The notes below the pieces were generated by a model. It had not been told where the DNA came from. It saw only the letters and a list, made by a program, of their open reading frames with translations, and ran no database searches. A program made the position numbers and the translations under genes. Shown piece after piece: positions 1 through 12,900 of a DNA stretch of 64,000 nucleotides; position 1 is the first letter of the stretch, and the number at the start of each line of letters is the position of its first letter. This DNA comes from Mikania micrantha (taxonomy: Eukaryota; Streptophyta; Magnoliopsida; Asterales; Asteraceae): positions 11,396,788 to 11,460,787 of the forward strand of contig CM018690.1 of NCBI GenBank assembly GCA_009363875.1. The letters run 5' to 3'.

Positions 1-1409
1 TGGATGGTTTGGATGAGTTTTGCTTGAGGGCAAGCAAAGAACAAGTGTGGGGATGTGATGAAGGTGTAAATAGTTGTGTGAATTGATGTGTAACTATGTG
101 ATGTTATCGATTTTTGGCCCGAAACATGTTTACTTTGAGTATGTTTATGAATTTCAGGTGTCAAGTGTTTAAAGGCATGTTCGGGAGCTTATTGGAGGAT
201 TGGAAGAGAAGCCGCGCGAGAAAAATGGTGAAAACATGAAGTTCGGTGAGTCAAAACTTCACGGAGGCATATCTCAGGCTAGGAGATGAGTTACGGGGCC
301 CATAATATATGAAAATTGAGTTTCTCGACGAGACGAAGCCATCGGTGGGTTCATCTTGGGCGTATGGTACGGCCAAGGCAGCGTATCATACGGCCAGCGT
401 ATGATACGCCCAAATGTCAGCGTTGACAGAAGATTCTGGGCGTAGTGTAAGATTCTGGGCGTATGATACGCCCAAACCCGGCGTATCATACGGTGACGGC
501 CGAAAAACTCAGATTTTTACCTAATCTTTCCCATATTTAAGGCCTAATCTTAGGGTTTCGTTGCTAACACTTTTTGGGACGATTTCTGGGCGAAAAAGAG
601 GCGTTTTTGGGCATTCCAACTCATCCAAATCAATCCAAGATCCTCCGGATTCGTAGAAGCAAAGATCAAATCATGCCTATGATCAACGATTTTGAAAATT
701 CAAGTTTGAGGATGTCCGGCTAGTTCGATTGTGATCATCTCTGGGTGGAGAATTAGGTTTGATAATTAGTTTTGTTCTTTGATTTGTTGAATATTGGTAT
801 TGAATTCGTTCTTCATAGATTTATGGATTCAATAGTGTTTGATTGTTAAACGATTACGATTTTTGATTGATTTTGCAATTCCAAGTTCAAGTTTATTGAT
901 TTCTTTTCATTCATTGTATAATTGAATGGGTAATTAACGAAATTGGGTTTTAAAGTCTTTTAGAAATCATTGTTTTTGTAGAACTGGTAATCAATCAAGT
1001 CAACAACATCGGTCTAGTTATCGGTTGTCAACAAGATCATTGCTTTGTTCTCAAAATCAGACATGTTTATCAATTAAAGCATGAATCATGTCTATGTGAT
1101 TCCCAATTGACAAATTAATGAAAACCTAATTGTCTTCCTAATTCGAAACCCGGAGTGATCACCTTTTCCATTAATTGTTTACAAATCCTTATTTTCATTG
1201 TTTGTTTTAGTTAAAGTTCATTGTTTTTACTCTAAACCATAAAATCAATCTTTTCAAGTTTACTTTTCAATTGCACGTAGTTAATTAGTTGTATTGAAAG
1301 TGATTTCCACTAGACTTCTCGTGGATCGATACCCGACTTCCCTATCTAATTTGGGTAGTAGGATTGGAGTGTAAACTCTTATTTTTGGTTGGTACTTCGA
1401 CACCGATCA
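1..1409 (+). mobile_element. 3' end and 3' LTR of a Ty3/gypsy (Athila/Tat-like) element
   Basis: Positions 1-53 look like the last bases of an internal region ending in a purine-rich tract (AGTGTGGGGA near 44-53). The putative LTR runs 54-1409, opening with TGTGATG and closing with GACACCGATCA, 1356 bp. The stretch near 1310-1400 (CTCGTGGATCGATACCCGAC, then a short spacer) is the kind of sequence seen at the 3' end of plant Athila/Tat LTRs. Positions 356-495 hold repeated words of the form GCGTATGATACGCC. No coding potential is visible. The sequence after 1409 aligns base for base with an internal gag segment of the copia copy further right, so 1409/1410 is an insertion border. The clade name is inference from sequence style. 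Confidence 0.6.
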
Positions 1410-1410
1410 C

Positions 1411-2575
1411 GAGTCAAACAAAGACATGTTTCTTAGTCAAGGTGAGAAGTTTGAGAAATTTATCAAAATGACTGAGATACCTGAGCTGGTAAAGAAAAAG
1501 GGTACTGGGGTGGGTTACAATAAAATGGAACCTCTGTCTGCTTATACTCCAATGGTGGAGGTACGATGCAAACCAGAAGCAAGTCTTGTGTATGATGAGA
1601 TGTTGGATATACACAAGATTGCTCAAGAAAATGACTCATCTGATATTAGCCCCACTTACTCAACCTGTTCATCTGAGGATAATACTCCCATTTCCTTTGA
1701 AAAAGAAAACCAGTTTTAAAACACAAGAAAGAAACAAGAAAACCTCACCTACTTTTGTCAAGGCTAAATATGTACAAACATGGAGTACATCATCAAATGA
1801 ATACGTTACTTGTCCATCTGACAAGTCACACAGGGCTAGATCAGGAAATAGAAATGCAAGGACATCTAAGGGTCAGGTAAATCAGCCCAACAACAGTCTT
1901 TTTGGAACACCCAAGTCAGAACAGTCAAGTTCAGTGAAGCACAGATCAGTTACCCCCACAAGAAAGAATTTTCAGAAATCAAACAAAGTTCAGCCTGTGT
2001 GTCTTATGTGTGGAGATACAAGTCATTTTGATGTCGATTGCTTCTTCAATCCTAGAAGCAGAACACGTTCAGGACCAAAAGAAAGAGAAAACAATAGGAA
2101 ATCTTGGGGCAAATCATCTTTTTATTCGGAAGAAAAAACTGCTTTTGAAAGAAAAAGATCAGTTAAGCAACACAGGAAGCCGTTGGAAGCATGTACTTCT
2201 GGAAACATGAAAAGGAAGAGCAGGAGGTCTTCCGAAGCAAAGCGGAACATCGGAAGCTCATGTCAAAATTGCTTCCAACAAAACCAAGAAATCACACTAC
2301 TTCAGAAGAAGAAAATAAGGCTCCAACTCAAAACAAAATCAAAACCATCGGAAGAGAAGGCAAAAGTAGTTTCTGATGGCAGCAAGAAAAATAAAATTCT
2401 TCCAACAGCTCCAAAGGTCAAGGGAGTCTGGAAAAGAAAGGACTCTACTCAACCTCCTGTTCCACCAGCAAGCTCATCATCTGTTCCACCAAAGATGATT
2501 TCAAAGAAATTTTCCCATAATGATGCAAATGGAAAACCCAAGACCACATGGGCTTTGGTTCCCATCAGAAATTAA
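1411..2575 (+). pseudogene. CopA gag, 3' portion (broken)
   Basis: This is the C-terminal part of the Gag capsid/nucleocapsid protein. It reads in one frame from about 1411 to a stop at 1717-1719 and continues in another frame to a stop at 2573-2575, so there is a frameshift near 1705. A CCHC zinc knuckle, CLMCGDTSHFDVDC, lies near 2007-2046 and matches CX2CX4HX4C; the tail is Lys/Arg/Ser-rich. It aligns with 8750-9903 of CopB. The N-terminal capsid domain is absent because the upstream gypsy LTR cuts the element. The terminal stop (PIRN then TAA) is at the same place as in CopB. Confidence 0.75.
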
Positions 2576-2609
2576 TTCACTTATAATCATGTCCAAGGAC
2601 AGCAAGACT

Positions 2610-5600
2610 AAAAAGGCAACTTGTGAATTGTTGACAGTGGCTGCTCCCGGCACATGACAGGCAACAAGACCCACCATCACAAATATGAACCATTTTTTGG
2701 AGGGTCAGTTGCTTTTGGAAGTGATCCAGTGGGAGGATACATCATATGTAGAGGTACAATAACAAATGGTAAGGTAAGTTTTGAGAATGTACACATTGTA
2801 AAGGAATTGAATTATAATTTGCTGAGTGTCTCACAGGTGTGTGACCAGAAACATAACATGTTGTACACTGAGCATGAATGTATTGTCCTGAAACCAGGAT
2901 TTGTTGTTTCAAATGACCAAATTCTGCTCAGAGCTCCTAGGAGGAACAACATGTATATTCTGGACATAAGCACAACTTCACCACTTAGCAATATAAATTG
3001 CTTTGTCTCAAAAGCCTCACTTGATGAATCACCTCTTTGGCATAGGAGACTCAGTCATGTAAACCTGAAAAACATGAACAAACTTGTTAAAAATAACTTA
3101 GTTACAGGTTTACCACCAAAGGAATTTATATGTGTTGATAAATGTGTTGCCTGTCTAAAAGGGAAACAACACAAATCATCTCATCATGCCAAAGAGATAA
3201 ATTCAATAACAACAGTCCTACACTTGCTACACATGGACTTGTTTCGCCCTACAAGTGTGAAAATTCTACATAGAAAATCTTATTGTTTGGTGGTCACTGA
3301 TAATTTATCAAGATATACCTAGGTATTCTTTCTAAGTACCAAGGATGAAACGGCTTAAATCTTGAAGTCATTCATTCTTAGGGTTGAGAATTAAAGTGAG
3401 CCCAATGTAAAAATCATAAGGTCTGATCAAGGAACTGAATTCAAAAATTACACTTTAAACTCTTTTTGTGAATCCAAGGGTATTACAAGACAATTCAGTG
3501 TTCCTAGGACTCCACAACAAAATGGTGTTGCTGATATAAGGAATAGGAAAATGATAGAGGCTGCTAGGACCATGCTATCTGATGCCAAGCTACCAATAAC
3601 TTTTTGGGCAGAAGCAGTCAACACTGCCTATTATGTCCAAAACAGAATATTGGTAGTTAAATCACATGGTATGACTCCTTATGAAATTTGGCATAAGAGA
3701 AAACCATTTATTGGATTTCTTAAACCATCTGGATGTCAATGCACCATATTGAATACCAAAGATCATCTAGCCAAGTTTACTAAGAAATCAGTATAGGGCT
3801 ACTTTGTTGGGTACTCTTCACAGGCTAAGGCATATAGAGAATACATCAAAAATTCCAGGATTATTGAAGAGTTTGCAAATGTTCAGTTCAATGAAGATAC
3901 TATCAATAAACCTGGAATAGGCCCTGATTGGTTGTTTGATCTTGATAAATTCACATCTGCATTTAATCTTTTGAAAGAGTATGTTCTAGAATCATAGACA
4001 ACTACCTCAGACTCAAATCAGCTCAGAAGGGAAGATGATTATCGTGTTGAACTGCCAGTAGCTTCAAGACAATCCTGGACATAATCCACTTCAACACAGC
4101 AAACAGTTTCATAATCAGAAACCAACATATTATCTCAAGCTACTCCTCTAAGTGAATCCACTTCTGTCCCACAAAATCAAGAGGAAGTTAGTAGCCCTAC
4201 TGAAGAAACTACCACATTGGAAGCTTCTCTTCCTAGTGAAAATCAACCCACAGCAGTCCAACAACAGAGAATCCAATATCTACCAGAAATCTAGCTTGAG
4301 GTTGTACTTCCAAACCTTGAGCCCAGCAACTTGGATTTGAGTTCCCAGCTGGATGTGATTCCAAGAAATCGCATTCACAACACTCATCCAGCTGAGAACA
4401 TCATTGGCAGTGTTGGAGAAGGAGTAAGAAAAAGGAGTTCCATGCATGAAGCAAACAAATGTTTGTTTTCTTGATTCTTATCCCAAATAGAACCAAAGAA
4501 AGTTGCTGGAGAATTGAAAGATAGCAGCTGGGTAGAAGCAATGCAAGAGGAACTCCTTCAATTTGAAAGGCAAGGCGTGTGGAAAATCTGCCCTTTACCT
4601 AAGGGTAAATATGCAATTGGAACCAAATGGGTTTTTAGAAATAAGAAGGATGACAAAGGTGATGTCATGAAAAACAAAGCACGGCTGGTTGTACAAAGGT
4701 ACACACAGGAGGAAGGGTTTGACTATGATTATATTTTCGCTCCAGTTGCAAGGATTGAGGCTATCAGAATATTTCTAGCATTTGCAGCTGCTAAAGATTT
4801 CAAAGCATTTCAAATTGATGTCAAGAGTGCCTTCCTCTATGGAAAAATCGATAAAGAAGTATATGTTTGTCAGCCACCTGGATTTGAGGATCCTAAGTTT
4901 CTTAATCATGTCTGTAAGCTTGATAAACTCTATATGAGCTGCATCAGGCTCCCAAAAAATGGTATGAAACTTTGTCCTACTTTCTACTAACAAACAACTT
5001 CAAGAGAGGGACTATTGACAAGACATTGTTCTTCAAAAAATCCAATCAACATATTATGCTTGTCCAGATTTATGTTGATGATATTATCTTTGGTTCTACT
5101 AATGAATCTTTCTGCAAGGATTTTGAAGCACTAATGAAGTCCGAATTTGAAATGAGCTCAATGGGAGAGCTCACTTTCTTTCTTGGACTACAAGTGAAGC
5201 AAACTCCAACATGGATTTCTATTAATCAATCAAAATATGTCAAGGATATTCTTGAAAGGTTTAGCTTCACTGACTGCAAAGCTCTAGGCACCCCAATGTC
5301 CAAAACAACATCCTTAGGCCCTTATCTTAAGGGGGAGGATGTTGATCAGCACCAATACAGAGCTATGATTGGCTCTTTGATGTATCTCACAGCAAGCAGG
5401 CCTAATATCATGTTTGCAACTTGTTTGTGTTCAAGATTTCAGGCTAATCCAAAGAGTTCACACATGCTTGCTGTGAAAAGAATCTTTAGATACCTCAAAG
5501 GAGCATCAAGTCTAAGATTGTGGTATCCTAAAAATGCATATTTTCAGTTCATGGCCTACACTAATAATGATTATGGAGGTTGCAACATCAGCAAAAAGTC

Positions 5601-5982
5601 AACATCAGGAGGATGTCAGTTTCTTAGGTCCAGAAGAGTTTCATGGCAATGTAAGAAGCAAACATGTGTTTCTACTTCTGCTTCAGAAGCTGAATAAATT
5701 GCTGCCTCTAGTTGTTGTGCTCAAGTTATTTGGATTCAAAATCAAATGAAAGATTATGGAGTATAACTCTTTAATAGTCCTATACAGATTGATAATTCCA
5801 GTGGAATCTCCATCACCAACAATCCCGTCAAGCATTCCAAGACCAAGCACATTGACATCATATATCACTTCATCAGAGATTGTGCAGAAAAGAAGCTGAT
5901 TCATCTAGTCAAAGTTGATACAGAACACAACCTGGCCGATCTCTTCACCAAGGCTTTGATGAAGGAATATTCAGGTATTTAA
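2610..5982 (+). pseudogene. CopA pol (protease, integrase, RT, RNase H), broken
   Basis: This is the copia-type polyprotein region. In order: aspartic protease motif VDSGCSRHM near 2629-2656; GAG-pre-integrase with LWHRRLSHV near 3036-3062; integrase core with HMDLF, RSDQGTEF and the PQQNGVA motif near 3230-3540; reverse transcriptase from about 4510 (GTKWVFRNKK, FQIDVKSAFLYGKID, and YVDDIIFGST near 5073-5102); RNase H from about 5540, ending at a TAA near 5980-5982 after the ADLFTKA motif. Disabling changes include TGG to TAG at 3320-3322 (CopB keeps TGG), stops at about 3355 and 3393, a frameshift near 4970 and TAT to TAA at 5695-5697. Integrase and RT would have acted on element cDNA in virus-like particles and nucleus. 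No function is expected now. Confidence 0.85.
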
Positions 5983-6358
5983 TAACAGCCATTGGCATGA
6001 TCAATTTTGAATAAATGAATATGTAACAAGGTTTAAATGATCATTCAGAAGATAAACTTAAGCTATCATCTGATAAGTAACTTGCTCTTCAGAAGATATT
6101 TTTAAGTCTTCAAAAGTATTATTTAACTCTTAAAGTCGGAAGTAATCACACTTCAGAAGATATAAATTCTTCTAAGGTAACTATCTTCCGATACATTTCT
6201 TTGTCGTCGGAAGCTTCATCTTCTGATTAAATTCAATTGCTTGCCTAAGCAATAATAAAGTCATCAGAAGAAGATGTCTTCCGAAGCACAAATCAATCTA
6301 ATAGTGATTCTCAAAACTTCAAAAGAAAGTCCTACCGATAAAACATTTATAATCTCTC
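5983..6358 (+). promoter_or_regulatory. CopA pol-ORF3 spacer, left part, rich in CTTCSGAAG words
   Basis: This non-coding stretch carries many variants of an odd palindrome, CTTCCGAAG / CTTCGGAAG / TTCAGAAGA (for example near 6045, 6092, 6158, 6183, 6206, 6265 and 6282). It continues at 17109 beyond the CopB insertion. The matching spacer in CopB is 13298-13766. The insertion point of CopB is the CTCTC at 6354-6358. Whether the words bind a factor or are methylation targets is not shown by the sequence. Confidence 0.55.
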
Positions 6359-7145
6359 TGTAAGGACCTTTAAGGCTGATGCGCACCAAAACATCTCTGG
6401 ATCAAGTTGTAAACTTTCGGAAGATATACAACCACTGAAAGATAAGAATTAACCTTCGGAAGAACCATTGCTTTCGAAGGATAATTCTATTCCACTGAAA
6501 GCTTCCGGTTCCCTATTCAGTGCTTAAAAGTTCAAATCGATCAGTGCTTCCGATCGATTATCAGTGCTTCCGATCATCAGTGGTTCCCAAGACAAATACT
6601 TCCGAAGACTTTCTCTCTGACAAAGATTCTCGATACTTATGGAAATAATCAGAGCTGTTTTCTCACCTTCAGAATAACAGAGAAAACGTTCCGATGTTAG
6701 TCAGCAACAAAGAAGATTTGTCAGACTACACATATACTAAACCGTTAATACAGTTTGTTGTTTAGTTATTTATTGTAAAAGTTAATGAAGTCTTTTGTAT
6801 TAATTGTAATTAATATGGCTTGGCCTGTCAAGAACATAACAGATACTAGATTTAGCATACGTTTTTTCTGGTGTTTTGTCCAGCCGTGTATCCCTACGAG
6901 GATACAGCTGTAGGTCTTAGTATAAATACGTTCACTTGTTAGTTAGCAAAACACGAGTGTGCTTGAGCTAAGTGTTGTAAACTTAACAGTTGAATGCAAT
7001 ATACTTTGACCTTGAATTTACAATTGCTTTCACTATTTTGTTTCAAACTGTTTTACAAATCTAGTTGATAGAATTTCCGCATCTATCAACTTTGTAAAAG
7101 ATAACTTGTGTAAGTGTTGTGAAGATTACATAACCCGATCCAACA
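6359..7145 (+). repeat. CopB 5' LTR
   Basis: The LTR is 787 bp, bounded by TGTAAGGACC and GATCCAACA. The U3 part contains at least six CTTCCGA/TTCGGAAG words (6417, 6464, 6505, 6547, 6567, 6600). A TATA box is present at 6921-6928, followed by the likely R/U5 region. It aligns along its whole length with 16320-17108 and, more distantly, with 20957-21755. Confidence 0.93.
6921..6928 (+). promoter_or_regulatory. TATA box of CopB 5' LTR
   Basis: TATAAATA lies 225 bp before the LTR end, where a copia promoter is expected. The same motif is at 16882-16889 in the 3' LTR. CopA has TATATAAT at 21531-21538 in the equivalent place. This conservation supports it as the element's main promoter. Confidence 0.75.
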
Positions 7146-7147
7146 AG

Positions 7148-7159
7148 TGGTATCAGAGC
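7148..7159 (+). other. CopB primer binding site (initiator tRNA-Met)
   Basis: TGGTATCAGAGC starts two bases after the LTR end and is the standard plant copia PBS, complementary to the 3' end of initiator tRNA-Met. It fixes the orientation of the element. Confidence 0.95.
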
Positions 7160-7252
7160 CTTGGCTCTTTAACTTAAGCAACTAACCATTCTTAAGTTAC
7201 CAGTTGTTTATCTTCTATAACTCGTTGTTTTTCAAGCTATCTCCAAGTCAAA

Positions 7253-9903
7253 ATGTCAACTGTTAGTAAGCATGACACTAAGAATGGTACTCTCAACAAG
7301 CCTCCCATGTTCACTCCAGATGATTATGATACATCGAAGGTCAGGATGGAGGGTTTCATCAGGAACCAGGACTTCAAACTATGGAAGTCAGTTCTTGAGG
7401 GACCATTCATCCCAACTATTATTGCTGCAGGTACTGGTGGTGCACCCGTGCCTAAAGATCCATCTCTATACTCAGATGAGGATTACAAGAAGATGGAGGT
7501 GAATTCAAAGGCACTATGGCTGATCCAGATGGCAATCCCAAACTCAATCATCCTCACATTCAAGAAATGCAGGTCTGCAAAGGAGCTGTGGAACTCTTTG
7601 CAGCAGATGTACGAGGGGTCAGAAGATGTCAAGGAAAACAAGAAGGACATGCTGAAATAGAAGTTTGAGAACTTCTGCCAAGAAAAGATGGAGAACCAAG
7701 ATGTTATAAGAAAGTTTCTTAGATCACTTCCACAAGAATGGAACATCTACTCTGTTGCTATTCGTAGAGCAGAGAATCTGAGAACTTTGAAGCTTGGAGA
7801 GTTATTTGGTATACTTAGTGCATACCAAATGGAAATTGATACACAAGAACCCAGACCTACTTCTGTACTCTCAGGTTCAGCCGCCTTATATGCATCCATC
7901 CACAATTCTCCATTCCAAAATTATCAACCCATCTATCACTCAAACTCCTCTCCCATCATCACATTTCCAGAAACACTAAACCCTTCAACCTCCCACTCAA
8001 ACCCATTCTCAAGCTCCACCCCATTGCTCACCTCAAGCCAGGGAGCTTTTATGGCTGAAGAAACCAATTACTTTCATCTATGCCAGGAGGATTTAGATGG
8101 AATTCCTGCTGATGATCTTGAAGAGATGGGCATCAATTACCAGATGGCCATGATTTCCTATAGGGCAAATAAGTTCTATCAGAGAACTGGTAGACAGTTT
8201 AAGAAGCACAACATGAAAACCGGGTTTGGTCTAGACAACTCTAAACTCAAATGCTTTAACTGTCAACAGCTGGGGCACTTTGCCAGAGAGTGTAAATCTC
8301 CAAGCTCTCAGCCATCAACATCTGGACAACCAAACCAAAGAACATCAAGCTCCTCAAATAGTGCAAATGTTGCAGAGCAGCACGACTTTTCAGATTGGAG
8401 CTTTCAAGCTGAGGATGCATCAACATCAAACAATGTCCTGATAGCTAATGACTCAACCTCTACATTCAAGGTAACAGAAGATATGTGTACTCCTGAATGT
8501 TTAAAAAAATTAAATCCTTATAAACGGTTTAATGCTCAAGTCTGTAATGAGCTCGAGTCACTACAAGTTGTTAAGGCAAATTTCTTTGAAGCCGAAAGAA
8601 ATTATAAGGAAAAGATTGAGGAACTGAAAAAGACCATTTCCAGTTTAAAACATGAAGACACTAATTAGCAGTGTCAAATAAACAATCTTTTGGAACGATT
8701 AAAAACTGCCAAAACTGAACTTGTATTGGCTGAGTCATACCGAGACAAATTTTTGAGTCAAGGTGAAAAATATGAGAAACTCTATAAAATGAGTGAAACA
8801 TCTGAGCTAGTCAAGAAAAGAGGGGTTGGGTTGGAATATAACAAAATGGAGCCTCCATCTGCCTATACTCCAATGATGGAGGTTCGATGTAAACCAGAAA
8901 CTAATCTTGTGTATAATGAAATTTTGGACATACACAAGATTCAACAAGAAAATGATTCGCCTGAATCTAGCCCGACTCAATCATCTCATACATCTGAAAA
9001 TAACATTTCTAAAAATTTTGAAAAATTAAAGACAACTTATAAACAAAAGAAAAACAAGAAAAACACACCATCTTTTGTGAAGGCTAAATATGTTCAAATC
9101 GGGAGTACATCGTCAGATGATTATGTCACTTGTCCATCTGACAAGTCGAAAAGGGCTAGATCAAAAGATAGAAAATCCAGTGTTTTCAGGATTCATGTAA
9201 ACCACCCAACCAACAATCCGGTTGGGACTTCCAAGTCAGAACAATCAGGTTCTATGAACCAAAACTCAGCTTTCTTCAAAAGAGAGAAGCTTCAAAAATC
9301 TCTCAGTGATTAGACTGTGTGTCTGATGTGTGGTGAAACAAATCATTTTGCTGCCGACTGCTTCTATAATCCAAGAAGCAGAATACATTCAAGACCACAT
9401 GTAAGAGGAAGCAAAAAGGGAATTTGGAGTAAGTCATCTATTTTCTCGAAAGAACAACCTGCTCCTGAAAGAAGAAAATCAGTCAAGCAGAATAAGAAGC
9501 CATCGGAAGCAGGCATTTCTGATAATGAGAAGAGAAGGAACAAAATGTCTTTCGGAACAAAAGAAGCATCGGAAGCAAAAGCCAAAAGTGCTTCCGACAC
9601 TCAGCATTTCGGAAAAAGAAGGTCAGAAGGAAAAAACCCCACCTCAAAACGAAGTCCAAACCAACAGAAGAAAAAGCAAAAGTTGCTTCCTTGGGCGGTC
9701 AGAGAAAGAAAAGTTCTCAAAAGGTTCCAGAAGTCAAGCAAATTTGGAAGAAGAAGGAAAACTCTGAACTAACAGTTCAACCAATAGCTCCATCAGCAAG
9801 CTCATCATCTATACCACCAAAGATGATGTCTAAGAAATTTTTGTATAATGATGTCAATGGAAAACCCAAGACCACATGGGCTTGGGTTCCCATCAGGAAC
9901 TAA
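7253..9903 (+). pseudogene. CopB gag (broken)
   Basis: Gag starts at ATG 7253, 94 bp after the PBS. The capsid-like region (DYDTSKVRMEGFI, LWNSLQQMYEG, IRKFLRSLPQEWN) spans 7253-7850. A first zinc knuckle, CFNCQQLGHFAREC, lies near 8251-8292; a second, CLMCGETNHFAADC, near 9323-9362. Between them lies a glutamate/lysine-rich, probably coiled-coil part (8480-8800). In-frame stops occur at 7658-7660, 8666-8668 and 9311-9313, with a frameshift near 9700-9770. The join at about 7665-7690 looks shorter than usual for this family, so a small internal deletion is likely. It would have formed the virus-like particle. Two knuckles and a long basic tail fit the large Gag of Sireviruses. Confidence 0.82.
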
Positions 9904-12900
9904 CTCACTTTTGGTCATGCGCATGGACAGCAGGAATTAAAAAGCATTTTGTGGATTGTTGACAGCGGCTGTTCCAGGCACATGACAGGCAACAAGACCC
10001 ATCTACACAAATATGAACCATTCTTTGGAGGGTCTGTTGCATTTGGAAGTGATCCAGTGGGTGGTTACATCACAGGTAGGGGGACAATCACAAATGGCAA
10101 GGTAAGCTTTGAGAATGTGCACTTTGTAAAAGAATTGAACTATAACTTGCTGAGTGTATCACAGGTGTGTGACCAAAAGCATAACATGTTGTTTACCGAG
10201 CGTGAATGTATTGTCCTGAAACCAGGATTTTTCGTTCCAAATGACCAAATTCTGGTCAGAGCACCCAGAAGAAACAACATGTATATGCTGGACATGAGCA
10301 CAGCTACACCACTCAGCAATATAAACTGCTTTGTCTCAAAAGCTTCACTTGATGAACCATCTCTTTGGCATAGGAGACTTTGTCATGTAAACCTGAAAAA
10401 CATGAATAAATTGGTCAAAAATAACATAGTTACAGGTTTACCCACAAAATAATTCATCTGTGTTGATAAATGTGTTGCCTGCCTAAACGGGAAACAACAC
10501 AAATCATCTCATCATGCCAAAGAGATAAATTCAATAACAACAGTCCTACATTTACTACACATGGACTTGTTTGGCCTTACAAGTGTTAAAAGTTTAGGTA
10601 GAAAGTTATATTGTTTGGTGGTCACTGATGACTTCTCTAGGTATACCTGGGTATTCTTCTTGAGTACCAAGGATGAAACTGCTGAGATTTGGAAATCATT
10701 CATTCTCAAGTTCGAGAATGAAAGTGACCATCATGTAAAAATCATAAGGCCGGATCAAGGAATAGAATTCAAAAACCATATTTTAAACTCATTTTGTGAA
10801 TCTAAGGGTATTACAAGACAATTCAGTGCTCCTAGGACTCCACAACAAAATGGTGTTGCTGAGAGAAACACATAGTTTACTGATTGAGGCTGCTAGAACC
10901 ATGTTATCTGATGCCAAACTTCCAATAACTTTTTGGGCGGAAACAGTCAACACTTCCCGTTATGTTCAAAATATAGTATTGGTAGTTAAATCTCATGGTA
11001 TGACTCCTTTTGAAATTTGGCATAAGAAAAAACCATTTATTGGGTTTCTCAAACCATTTGAATGTTAATGCACCATCTTGAATACCAAAGATCATCTAGG
11101 CAAGTTTGCTGAGAAATCAGCAGAGGGCTACTTGGTTGGGCACTCTTCTCAGGCTAAGGAATATAGAGTATAGATCAAAGATTCTAGGATTATTAAAGAG
11201 TCTCCAAATGTTCAGTTTAATGAGCATACTATCAATAAACCTGGAATTGGTCCTGATTGGCTGTTTGATCTTGATAAATTCACATCTGCAAAGAGTCTGT
11301 TCCAGATTTGTAGACAACTACCTTGGACTCCACCAAACATACAAGAGAAGAAGACTTTCGTGTTGAACTTCCAATAGCTTTAAGACAAATCTTGGCAGAA
11401 TCCACTTCAACACATCAAGCTGTTTCACAATCTGAGACAACCAACACCTCTCAAGCTGTGCCTTTAAGTGCCTCTACATCCGCTCCACAGAGTCAAGAAG
11501 AGGTTGGGAGTCCTGTTAAACCAAACTCTTTGGGAACTTCCCTTCCCAGAGAAGATCAATCCATACCGGTCCAACATCTGAGTCACCATGATTTGCCAGA
11601 AATCCAGCTTGAGGTTGTACTTCCAATCCTTGAGTCAAGTAATTTGGATTTAAGTTCCCAGCTGGATGTGATTCCAAGAACCCGCATTCATAATATTCAT
11701 CCAGCTAAGAACATCATTGGAAGTGTTGTAGATGGAGTGAGAACTAGAAGGTCAATGCATTAGGCAAACATTTGTTTGTTTTCCTGCTTTCTATCTTAGA
11801 TCGAACTAAAGAAAGTGGCTGAGGCACTGAAAGACAGCAGCTGGGTGGAAGCAATGTGAGAGGAACTTCTGCAATTTGAAAGACGAGGTGTGTGGAAGGT
11901 TTGCCCATTACCTAAGAGAAAATATGCAATCGGAACTAAGTGGTTGTTTCGAAACAAGAAGGATGATAAAGGTGTAGTCATAAAGAACAAAGCAAGATTA
12001 GTGGTGAAGGGTTACACCCAAGAAAAGGGAATTTATTATGATGAAGTTTTTGCTCCAGTTGCCAGTATTGAAGCCATCAGAATCTTTCTAGTATTTGCAG
12101 CTGCCAGAAACTTCAAAGTTTTTCAAATGAATGTCAAGAGTGCTTTCCTCTATAGCAAGATTGATGAGGAGGTCTATGTTTATCAACCACCTAGATTTGA
12201 GGATCCTAAGTTTCCTAATCATGTCTGCAAGCTTGATAAAGCTCTACATGGGCTGCATCAGGCTCCTAGAAAATGGTTTGATACTTTGTCCTCTTTTCTG
12301 TTGAAAAACAACTTCAAAAGAGGAACAATCGACAAGACTTTATTTTTCAAGAATTACAATCAACATATCATGCTTTTCCAGATATATTTTGATGATATTA
12401 TCTTTGGTTCAACTGATGAAACTCTTTGCAAGGAATTTGAAGCACTAATGAAATCCAAATTTGAAATGAGTTCAATGGGAGAACACACTTTCTTCCTTGG
12501 ATTACAAGTGAAGCAAACTCCTACAGGAATTTTTATCAATCAATCAAAATATGTCAAGGATATACTTGAAAGATTTAGCTTCACCGAATGTAAAGCTCTT
12601 GGTACTCCAATGTCCAAAACAACATCTTTAGGTCCTGATCTTGAGGGGGAGGATGTTGATCAATACCAGTATAGAGCAATGATTGGCTCGTTGATGTATC
12701 TAACAGCAAGCAGGCCTGATATCATGTTTGCAACCTGCTTGTGTGCAAGGTTTCAGGCCAATCCTAAAAGCTCACATATGCTTGTTATGAAAAGAATCTT
12801 CAGATACCTCAAAGGAGCACCAAGGTTAGGATTGTGGTATCCTAGGAATGCTGACTTTCAGTTCATGGCCTACACTGATAGTGATTATGGAGGTTGCAAC

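Noticed and set aside
6600..6640. CTTCCGAAG words as heat-shock elements
   Set aside because: Heat-shock elements need a two-base gap (GAANNTTC or TTCNNGAA); here the TTC and GAA are one base apart.
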